From: DASXTK01 sp036505485
GTDB taxonomy: Bacteria; Actinomycetota; Acidimicrobiia; Acidimicrobiales; VFJN01
Length of the DNA: 6,347 nucleotides
Direction of reading: 5' to 3'
Assembly (NCBI GenBank): GCA_036505485.1
Contig: DASXTK010000219.1
Span: forward strand, 1 to 6,347
Shown here: positions 1 through 5,159 of the stretch, piece by piece
How positions within the stretch are numbered: position 1 is the first letter of the stretch
How the letters are laid out: the number at the start of each line of letters is the position of its first letter
The notes under the pieces: generated by a model
What the model was told of the DNA's origin: nothing
Seen by the model: the letters and a program-made list of their open reading frames with translations, nothing else
Databases searched by the model: none
Translations under genes and position numbers: made by a program

Positions 1-399
1 CGGGATCAACACCCGGGAATCGACCAGCAGGTCCAGTGTGCGGAAGCTCCAGCGACCCAGCACGTACTGCAACGGTTCGCCGCCCAGACGCCGTTCCAGC
101 ATGTGCCGGAGATAGGTGGCCGAGCGCACGGTGGCCGGGCCGTCGAGGGCCAGGTGAAGCTCACCGGGCTCGAATCCCCCGGCCCGCTCCACCAGCCATC
201 GGGCCTCCTGCGTGGCGTTGTCGAACCCGGCCGCGGTCAACGCGTCCGACGCGCCGGCCATCAGCTCACGCCACGCCGGCGTCCCTGGCGCGGCCGGCGC
301 CGGGGACTCCCCTCGTTCTGTGACCTGCATGCCGCGCCCAGGCGCGGCATGCAGGTCACAGAACGGATCGTGGGCCGGGACCGGGGCGGACGGGCTCAT
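1..399 (-). CDS. prmC: Peptide chain release factor N5-glutamine methyltransferase PrmC (HemK), N-terminal part, cut by window edge
   Basis: PrmC uses S-adenosylmethionine to methylate the glutamine of the GGQ motif in release factors RF1 and RF2 in the cytoplasm. The reading frame is open for 133 codons from ATG at 399 to the window edge with no stop. From about residue 43 it matches the PrmC N-terminal helical domain (WRELMAGASDALTAAGF, then ARWLVERAGG). It continues into the GGEPLQYVLGRWSF segment (residues 106-119) and ends at SRVLIP, just before the conserved RP-(D/E)-TE and the SAM-binding catalytic domain, which lie outside the window. The ATG overlaps the prfA stop (ATGA), implying translational coupling; no Shine-Dalgarno is seen. 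The first 42 residues are an unusual extension containing a perfect palindrome (314-365). An in-frame ATG at 330, within that palindrome, is an alternative start. Identity is secure; the start is moderately sure. Confidence 0.9.
   Translation of the reverse strand, partial: MSPSAPVPAHDPFCDLHAAPGRGMQVTERGESPAPAAPGTPAWRELMAGASDALTAAGFDNATQEARWLVERAGGFEPGELHLALDGPATVRSATYLRHMLERRLGGEPLQYVLGRWSFRTLDLLVDSRVLIP
314..365. repeat. Perfect 25-bp inverted repeat with 2-bp centre, in frame inside prmC
   Basis: Arms 314-338 and 341-365 are exact reverse complements, separated only by the dinucleotide at 339-340. The pairing ends at T313/G366. The element falls in the non-conserved N-terminal extension of prmC (about residues 12-29) and introduces no stop. 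Because of its phase it encodes FCDLHAAPxRGMQVTER on both strands, with G at x on the minus strand and R on the plus strand. No second copy is present in this window. There is no T-tract on either side, so a standard intrinsic terminator is unlikely. It resembles, in principle only, the palindromic elements known to insert in frame in Rickettsia genes. Confidence 0.9.
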
Positions 400-1460
400 G
401 TGGCGTCGGCCAGTCGTCGGGCCTGGTCGTCGGCCACCAGGGCATCGCTCACGTCGTCCAGCTCACCGGCCAGCACCTTGTCCAGCTTGTGGACCGTGAG
501 CCCGATGCGGTGGTCGGTGACCCGGTTCTCCTTGAAGTTGTAGGTGCGGACCTTCTCCGACCGGCCGCCCCCGCCGACCTGGCCCCGACGGGCGGCCGAG
601 GCCTCGGCGGCCTGACGGTCCTGCTCCAGCTTGAGCAGCCGGGCCCGCAGGACCTGCAGCGCCTTGGCCCGGTTCTGGATCTGGCTCTTCTCGTCCTGCA
701 TCGACACCACCATGCCGGTGGGTAGGTGGGTGATCCGCACCGCCGAATCGGTGGTGTTCACGCTCTGGCCCCCGGGACCCGACGAGCGATAGACGTCGAT
801 GCGCAGGTCGTTGGGGTCGATCTCGACCTCGACCTCCTGGGCTTCGGGCAGCACGGTCACGGTGGCCGACGATGTGTGGATCCGGCCCTGGCTCTCGGTC
901 ACCGGAACCCGCTGGACCCGGTGGGGACCGGCCTCGTGCTGCATCCGTCCCCACACGCCATCGCCCCGCAGCATGAAGGTGACCTCGTTGAACCCACCGC
1001 GCTCGGACGGGTCACTGCCCAGCAGCTCGACCTTCCAGCCCTGGCGGCCGGCGAACGTGCGGTACATCTCGAACAGGTCACGGGCGAAGAGGTTGGCCTC
1101 CTCGCCGCCCTCGGCGCCCCGGATCTCCACGATGACGTTGCGCTCGTCGTTGGGATCCTTGGGCAGCAGCAACAGCTTGATCTCGTCGGTGAGCCGGATG
1201 ATGGCGGCCTCGGCCTCGTCGACCTCGGTGCGCATCGTGTCACGGTCGTCCCCGGAGGCGCCCGACAGCATCTCGCGGGCGGTGACCAGGTCCTCCTGCC
1301 GTTGGCGGAGCTCCCGGGTGCGGGTGACGATGGCCTCCAGCTCGCGGTAGCGCTTGGTCAGCGCCTGATACCGACTCTGGTCGGCGATCACCGCAGGATC
1401 GGCCAGACGCGCCTCAGCGTCCACGAACTCACGCTCCAGCTCTTCGAGGCGCTCCAACAC
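396..1460 (-). CDS. prfA: Peptide chain release factor 1 (RF1)
   Basis: RF1 recognises UAA and UAG in the ribosomal A site and triggers peptidyl-tRNA hydrolysis. The 354-residue product has the usual family length. It has an N-terminal helical domain (about 1-100), then GAEGGEEANLFARDLFEMY (115-133). The PVT tripeptide at 186-188 fits the RF1 P-x-T codon-recognition motif, as opposed to SPF in RF2. The catalytic GGQ is at 230-232 within SSGPGGQSVNTTDSAVRITH, followed by QNRAKALQVLRARL and VRTYNFKENRVTDHRI. Gln232 is the expected PrmC methylation site, and prmC is the next gene, overlapping by 4 nt. The start is GTG at 1460-1458. An AGGTAGG-like Shine-Dalgarno lies about 14 nt upstream, rather far. 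A stop (TAG, 1478-1476) closes the frame six codons upstream. A CTG two codons upstream would give better spacing but is a rare start. Confidence 0.97.
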   Translation of the reverse strand: MLERLEELEREFVDAEARLADPAVIADQSRYQALTKRYRELEAIVTRTRELRQRQEDLVTAREMLSGASGDDRDTMRTEVDEAEAAIIRLTDEIKLLLLPKDPNDERNVIVEIRGAEGGEEANLFARDLFEMYRTFAGRQGWKVELLGSDPSERGGFNEVTFMLRGDGVWGRMQHEAGPHRVQRVPVTESQGRIHTSSATVTVLPEAQEVEVEIDPNDLRIDVYRSSGPGGQSVNTTDSAVRITHLPTGMVVSMQDEKSQIQNRAKALQVLRARLLKLEQDRQAAEASAARRGQVGGGGRSEKVRTYNFKENRVTDHRIGLTVHKLDKVLAGELDDVSDALVADDQARRLADAT

Positions 1461-1485
1461 AGTCAGCGAATGTACCTACCTGGCC

Positions 1486-2436
1486 CTACAGATCCCGCCA
1501 GTTGTCCGGGACAGTCACGATGAGCGCCGCTTCGCGCAGGTTGGCGGCGAGGCGCTGGGTGGTGGGGTGGTTGTCGCGCTCGGGCACGACCAGCCACAGC
1601 TGGGCCTCGGGGTTCAGGCCGGCTCGGTGGTCGGCGGCTCGGGGGACCAGATCGACGTCGACGCCGACCGAGCAGGCCACAACCACGGGTTGACCGTCGG
1701 GGGACTCTCCCAGCGCCACGGCGGTATCGGGTTCGCGGAGGCCCCGCCTCGGCGTCGGTGTGGTGGCCGAGCGGAGCGTGCGCAGTCCGATCAGACCGGG
1801 ATTGCGGCACAGGACGGTCCGCAGCCAGCGTTCAGGGACCAGCTGGTTGAGCGGATGGACTGGTGCGTCGGGCCGCCGCAGCTCCCGCACCATCGCCACC
1901 GCACGTGTCAGCTGTTCGGTCGGCGCCAGGTCGCCGTGGAGCATGGCGGTCAGCTCGCGGTCCGCGGCGCCCACCCCGACCTCCAGCGTCCCGTCCCCGA
2001 TCCGGGCCACCTCCAGACCGTTGACCTCGCCTCGGACGATCCCGTCGTCGACCACGATCTCCAGCCCGGCGTCGATGAGCAGATCGACCAGCTCCGGTGC
2101 CGGCTTCGATCGAGCCGGTTCGGCCAGCGCTGCGGGCGGAGCGGACACCAACTCGTCGCCGTCGATCTGCCAGACGCTGACCTCGGGGCTCGAGAAGTGC
2201 TCGGCCTGCCGGGCCAGCAGGGGTGCCGCCGCCTCGACCAGAACGTGCACCGGCGAACTGTGGTGACGGTCGGCCCACACCAGCACCGGACCCAGCCCCC
2301 GCTCGGGCTCGTCGGTCAGGTAGAGCCAGGACGCACCGGATGCCGGCGACGACGGATCGACGATCGCGATCAGCGCCGCGCCACGACCGAACGACAGGTG
2401 ACGCCGCTCGTCGATTCCCCAGTGCCGCTCGACCAA
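1486..2436 (-). CDS. Hypothetical protein between rpmE and prfA, no recognised family
   Basis: I do not recognise this protein. From TTG at 2436 it has 316 residues, with no signal peptide, membrane segment, zinc cluster or Walker A. Two stretches look loosely alike: about residues 49-94 (PVLVWADRH, PVHVLVEAAAPLLARQA, VSVWQIDGDE) and 248-288 (QPVVVACSVGVDVDLVPRAA, QLWLVVPERD). Each alternates hydrophobic strands with acidic residues, so a duplicated alpha/beta fold is possible. A middle part (about 115-225) contains GIVRGEVNGLEVARI and HPLNQLVPERWLRTVLC. Its base composition resembles its neighbours, and it sits 25 nt before prfA, so it is probably an operon member. The start is uncertain: the only in-frame ATG/GTG/TTG codons near the 5' end are TTG 2436 and GTG 2592, and the latter overlaps rpmE by 100 bp. 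The helix-like sequence before the TTG (RRAALRAAALDA) suggests coding may begin nearer 2496. Confidence 0.75.
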   Translation of the reverse strand: MVERHWGIDERRHLSFGRGAALIAIVDPSSPASGASWLYLTDEPERGLGPVLVWADRHHSSPVHVLVEAAAPLLARQAEHFSSPEVSVWQIDGDELVSAPPAALAEPARSKPAPELVDLLIDAGLEIVVDDGIVRGEVNGLEVARIGDGTLEVGVGAADRELTAMLHGDLAPTEQLTRAVAMVRELRRPDAPVHPLNQLVPERWLRTVLCRNPGLIGLRTLRSATTPTPRRGLREPDTAVALGESPDGQPVVVACSVGVDVDLVPRAADHRAGLNPEAQLWLVVPERDNHPTTQRLAANLREAALIVTVPDNWRDL

Positions 2437-2492
2437 GGCATCGAGCGCCGCAGCCCGTAAGGCAGCGCGGCGCTCGTCGCCACTAGTGGTGT

Positions 2493-2705
2493 TCAGGCCT
2501 TCTTCTTGCGGGTGCCGTAACGGCGCTCGAAGCGGTCGATGCGACCGCCGGTGTCCACCAGCTTCTGCTTCCCGGTGTAGAAGGGATGGCACTCACTGCA
2601 CAGCTCTACGTGCAGGTCGGCCTTGGTGGAGCGGGTCGTGAAGGTGTTGCCACAAGAACAGGTCACCGTCGCGACCACGTAGTCGGGGTGAATTCCAGTT
2701 TTCAT
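2493..2705 (-). CDS. rpmE: 50S ribosomal protein L31, zinc-binding (C+) type
   Basis: L31 is a small protein of the large ribosomal subunit that contributes to the bridge with the 30S head. The product is 70 residues, typical for the family. It starts MKTGIHPDYV and carries four cysteines at 16, 18, 36 and 39 (CSC and CSEC), the zinc-binding set of the C+ form. It continues HPFYTGKQKLVDTGGRIDRF and ends in a basic tail (RRYGTRKKKA). The ATG at 2705 is chosen because the family begins with MK-x-G-IHP and an AAGGTG Shine-Dalgarno (2720-2715) stands 9 nt upstream, overlapping the rho stop codon. The longer frame starting at 2768 lies within the end of rho and is not used. It follows rho by 13 nt. 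Cysteine-less paralogues are the Zur-regulated class, and this is not one. Confidence 0.97.
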   Translation of the reverse strand: MKTGIHPDYVVATVTCSCGNTFTTRSTKADLHVELCSECHPFYTGKQKLVDTGGRIDRFERRYGTRKKKA

Positions 2706-2718
2706 CAGGTCGTGCACC

Positions 2719-4521
2719 TTATCCAGCTGCGAGGCGGTTCTTTGCCACCTGGGCCAGGAACTCTTCATTGGTACGGAAGGTCTTCATCCGGTCAGTCAAC
2801 AGCTCCAACGCCGCCGCATTCCCACCGTCGGTGGACGACAGCCCGGACAGCACCCGACGCAGCGCCCAGACCAGGTTGAGCTGGTTGCGGGGGAACAGCA
2901 GCTCCTCGTGGCGGGTGGAGCTGGCATCGACGTCGATGGCGGGATACACCCGACGCTCGGCCAGCCGCCGGTCGAGGCGGAGCTCCATGTTGCCGGTGCC
3001 CTTGAACTCCTCGAAGATCACCTCGTCCATCTTCGACCCGGTCTCGATGAGCGCCGTGGCCAGGATGGTCAGCGAGCCGCCCTCCTCGACGTTGCGGGCC
3101 GCACCGAAGAACTTCTTGGGCGGGTACAGCGCACCGGAATCGACACCACCGGACATGATCCGCCCGGTTGCCGGTGCCGCCAGGTTGTAGGCCCGGGCCA
3201 GACGGGTGATGCCGTCGAGCACGATGCAGACGTCCTTGCCCTCTTCGACCAGGCGCTTGGCCCGCTCGATGGTCAGCTCGGCCACCTGGGTGTGCTCGTC
3301 GGCCGGACGATCGAAGGTGGAGGCCACGCATTCGCTGCTCTCGTTGCGCAGCCAGCGCCGCATGTCGGTGACTTCCTCGGGCCGCTCGTCCACCTGCACG
3401 ACGATCAGCACGACCTCGGGGTTGTTGACCTCGATCGACCGCACGATCTGCTTGATGATCGTGGTCTTGCCGGCCTTGGGCGGCGACACGATCAGGCCTC
3501 GCTGACCCTTGCCGATGGGCGAGATCAGGTCGACGATCCGGGCGGTCATGTTGCCCGGGTCGTCGCCGGTCTCGAGGCTGAGCTTCTCGTCGGGGAACAG
3601 CGGGGTCAGGTCCTCGAACTTGCGCCGCCCCCGGGCCTGCTCGGGATCGACCCCGTTGACCAGGTCGATGCGCAGCAGCGCCGGGTTCTTCTCGTTGCGC
3701 ATGGCCGGACGGCTGGCGCCCTTGATGTGGTCGCCCTTGCGCAGCCCGACCTGCCGGGCCTGCTTGACCGACACGTAGATGTCGTCCTTGGAGGGCAGCG
3801 ATCCCTTGACCCGGAGGAAGCCGTAGCCCTCGTCCCGCAGGTCGAGCAACCCCTCGACGTCGACCGGCTCGCCGGTGAACTCCTCGACCGGAGCGCTGGG
3901 CTGGTCACCGCGGTTGCGACCCCGACGACGGCGACGACGGTTGCCCTGTTCTCCATCGCCCGGATCACCCTTGCCCCCGTCGCCCTGGCCGTCACGCTTC
4001 TGACCGTTGCGCGGCTCGGACCGCTGGTTCCGCTGCCCGCTCCGCGGCTCGGACTTGCCGTTGGGCTGGGCTGCGCCGTCGCCCTTGTCTGCCTGGTCAC
4101 CCTTGTCGGCGGTGTCCTGGTCGCCGGCGTCGGTCTCGGTGGAGCTGGGGGTAGAGGTCGAGCTGGCGGTGGCGGTCTCGCCGTTGCCGGCGGAGTCGTC
4201 GGACTTGGACGGCGCGGCCTCGGTCTTCACCGCGTCCGCATCGCTGGACTTCGCCTCCGGGGCTGGGGTCGGGGCGGGACTCTCCGTGCTCGACTGGTCG
4301 GGGGTTGGCGCTTCAGCGCTGTGATCGGTCACGGGCGCACCTCCAGCGGGCGCGGCGTCGGGGGATGCGACACCTGTCAGCTCCAGAATGAGCTGGACTA
4401 TCTCTGCTTTGCGGGCTCGGGGCCGGATCTGACCACCGAGAGCTTGGGCGATGGTCGTGAGCTCTACACGGTCCTTGCGTTCGAGGGCCGACCTTTCCAA
4501 GGTCGTGGGCTCCACGCTCAT
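2719..4521 (-). CDS. rho: Transcription termination factor Rho
   Basis: Rho is a hexameric RNA-dependent ATPase that binds C-rich nascent RNA and releases RNA polymerase. From ATG at 4521 the product is 600 residues, much longer than E. coli Rho (419). An N-terminal Rho helical domain (about 10-52, LERKDRVELTTIAQALGG) is followed by a low-complexity insertion (about 52-212). That insertion is first Ala/Pro/Ser/Thr/Asp-rich, then Arg/Gly/Asn-rich with six arginines at 195-200. The primary RNA-binding cold-shock-like domain (about 223-287) contains DEGYGFLR and DDIYVS. The ATPase domain has Walker A PKAGKTT (348-354), DERPEEVTDM (378-387), Walker B VCIVLD ending at Asp436, the Q-loop region MSGGVDSGALYPPKKFFGAA and the R-loop EEFKGTGN. 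Position 437 is Gly where E. coli has Ser266. The 4521 start has GAGG 11 nt upstream. An ATG at 4545 would add eight residues but has no visible Shine-Dalgarno. Confidence 0.97.
   Translation of the reverse strand: MSVEPTTLERSALERKDRVELTTIAQALGGQIRPRARKAEIVQLILELTGVASPDAAPAGGAPVTDHSAEAPTPDQSSTESPAPTPAPEAKSSDADAVKTEAAPSKSDDSAGNGETATASSTSTPSSTETDAGDQDTADKGDQADKGDGAAQPNGKSEPRSGQRNQRSEPRNGQKRDGQGDGGKGDPGDGEQGNRRRRRRGRNRGDQPSAPVEEFTGEPVDVEGLLDLRDEGYGFLRVKGSLPSKDDIYVSVKQARQVGLRKGDHIKGASRPAMRNEKNPALLRIDLVNGVDPEQARGRRKFEDLTPLFPDEKLSLETGDDPGNMTARIVDLISPIGKGQRGLIVSPPKAGKTTIIKQIVRSIEVNNPEVVLIVVQVDERPEEVTDMRRWLRNESSECVASTFDRPADEHTQVAELTIERAKRLVEEGKDVCIVLDGITRLARAYNLAAPATGRIMSGGVDSGALYPPKKFFGAARNVEEGGSLTILATALIETGSKMDEVIFEEFKGTGNMELRLDRRLAERRVYPAIDVDASSTRHEELLFPRNQLNLVWALRRVLSGLSSTDGGNAAALELLTDRMKTFRTNEEFLAQVAKNRLAAG
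3886..4380 (-). other. Low-complexity, probably disordered insertion of Rho with Arg-rich tract
   Basis: The segment encodes roughly Rho residues 52-212, between the N-terminal helical domain and the cold-shock domain. The first part is rich in Ala, Pro, Ser, Thr, Asp and Glu. The second part is basic, with SEPR repeated (residues 157-160 and 168-171, each followed by S/N-G-Q), runs of Gly/Asp/Lys and a hexa-arginine near residues 195-200. Comparable insertions in actinobacterial Rho proteins are reported to aid RNA binding on structured GC-rich transcripts. Boundaries are approximate. Confidence 0.75.
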
Positions 4522-4532
4522 CAGGGGATATA

Positions 4533-4536
4533 CCTC
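4533..4536 (-). promoter_or_regulatory. Shine-Dalgarno-like GAGG deciding the rho start
   Basis: On the minus strand GAGG is followed by 11 nt and ATG at 4521. The upstream in-frame ATG at 4545 is preceded by a pyrimidine-rich CCCCAC stretch with no purine-rich ribosome binding site. This favours 4521, though spacing is longer than ideal. Confidence 0.45.
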
Positions 4537-4672
4537 ACTCGACATGTGGGGAAACCGTTAACGGGCGTCGAACAGCCTGGGTGGCTGGTGCATGCGACGT
4601 GCGAGCGCTGACGGGGAGTACCGAAGGAGGGGGCTGCTTCCACTTCCGAGGACGGGAGCCGCTCGGTACCCG

Positions 4673-4684
4673 CTCAACGTTGAG
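4673..4684. repeat. Perfect 12-bp palindrome in the rho leader
   Basis: CTCAACGTTGAG is an exact palindrome lying about 27-38 nt downstream of the predicted rho transcription start and about 120 nt upstream of the plus-strand gene. It could be an operator for a dimeric regulator, or chance; no known regulator was matched. Confidence 0.4.
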
Positions 4685-4717
4685 TCAGGAGCGGTGCCCC
4701 CCGGCAGAACCATCGGT

Positions 4718-4746
4718 ACTTTAGCGCGCCGCCCACCGCCTAAGAA
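4718..4746 (-). promoter_or_regulatory. Putative rho operon promoter
   Basis: Reading the minus strand, a -35-like TTCTTA (4746-4741) and a -10-like TAAAGT (4723-4718) are separated by exactly 17 nt. The -10 fits the TAnnnT pattern of actinobacterial housekeeping promoters; the -35 is a weak match. Transcription would begin near 4711, leaving a leader of about 190 nt before rho. No other intergenic gap within the downstream genes exceeds 60 nt, so this could drive the whole rho-rpmE-prfA-prmC run. Confidence 0.45.
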
Positions 4747-4802
4747 ACATCGCGCGATAACCGGCGGTAGTCCGCAATCAACGAGGCCTACCCTGAGCGG
4801 AT

Positions 4803-5159
4803 GTGAGCGAGCCGGCACCGGAGAGCGAGGAACGGGCGGAGGAACGGATCGACACCTGGCTGCCCCCGGTGGCCCGGCACGCCAACAGCGCCCTGATGCT
4901 GGGCATCCTGGGCTTCGCCACCTGCGGACTGCTGTCCCCCTTGGCCATCTACTTCGGCCACCGGGCGCTGCGCGAGATCGAAGCCAGCGGCGGGGCCTAC
5001 AGCGGCGAGGCCGGCGCCCGGGCCGGCGAGCTCATGGGGATCGTGGGGACCACCATGCTGCTGCTCGCCATGGTGCTCGCCCTGCTCTTCGGCCTGCGGG
5101 CCTGGGACTTCGTGTCCGATCTCTCGAACCGAGCGCTCGGCGCGGCGCCGCTGAACTAG
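4803..5159 (+). CDS. DUF4190-like small membrane protein
   Basis: A 118-residue protein of unknown function, probably in the cytoplasmic membrane. The N-terminus (1-25) is acidic (SEPAPESEERAEERIDTW) with no signal peptide. Residues about 28-51 form a first hydrophobic helix beginning NSALMLGILGF. The following loop GHRALREIEASGGAYSG resembles the G-H-x-AL-x-x-I signature seen in DUF4190 proteins. It leads into GARAGELMGIVG and a second hydrophobic helix (about 76-98), with a short polar C-terminus. The start is GTG at 4803 with no clear Shine-Dalgarno. A TACCCT -10-like element at 4789-4794 would give an almost leaderless transcript. It is divergent from rho and converges on apgM, sharing CTAG at the stops. 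DUF4190 assignment is by pattern and moderately sure; no biochemical role can be inferred. Confidence 0.8.
   Translation: MSEPAPESEERAEERIDTWLPPVARHANSALMLGILGFATCGLLSPLAIYFGHRALREIEASGGAYSGEAGARAGELMGIVGTTMLLLAMVLALLFGLRAWDFVSDLSNRALGAAPLN

Larger units (their letters stand above)
4546..4802. promoter_or_regulatory. Divergent intergenic region between rho and the DUF4190 gene
   Basis: These 257 nt contain no credible gene. On the minus strand they hold a likely rho promoter (4718-4746) and the rho leader. A 12-bp palindrome CTCAACGTTGAG lies at 4673-4684. An inverted repeat has 7-bp arms at 4618-4624 (GTACCGA) and 4663-4669 (TCGGTAC), separated by 38 nt. The region is locally less GC-rich near 4715-4790 than the surrounding genes, as expected for promoters. 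For the plus strand, a TACCCT hexamer (4789-4794) is a weak -10 candidate that would place transcription start close to the GTG at 4803. Confidence 0.6.

Noticed and set aside
314..365. The large palindrome as an intrinsic terminator for prfA
   Set aside because: No T-tract follows the hairpin on either strand, and the following sequence is coding for prmC. A role as attenuator cannot be excluded but the standard terminator form is absent.
726..1523. Plus-strand open frame opposite prfA
   Set aside because: Antisense shadow of a clear RF1 gene; biased composition and no motif.
2437..2592. GTG at 2592 as start of the unknown gene
   Set aside because: It would place 100 bp of the gene inside rpmE in another frame, giving a basic, unstructured peptide that looks like an out-of-frame reading of rpmE.
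2493..2768. Longer rpmE reading starting at 2768
   Set aside because: The extra 21 residues lie in the rho 3' end, do not match L31, and the ATG at 2705 has a well-spaced Shine-Dalgarno and the family MK-x-G-IHP start.
3900..4330. CRISPR-like or tandem repeat array in the repetitive-looking rho segment
   Set aside because: Repeats are short, irregular and coding (Asp/Gly/Arg-rich protein tract); there are no equal-length spacers.
2908..4611. Long plus-strand open frame (567 codons) opposite rho
   Set aside because: It is antisense to a textbook Rho; the product is a low-complexity mix rich in Gly, Leu, Val, Asp and His with no family resemblance, typical of a high-GC antisense shadow.
4558..4818. 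Minus-strand open frame of 86 codons between the divergent genes
   Set aside because: It covers the predicted rho promoter and leader, has no ribosome binding site, and shows no protein-like pattern.
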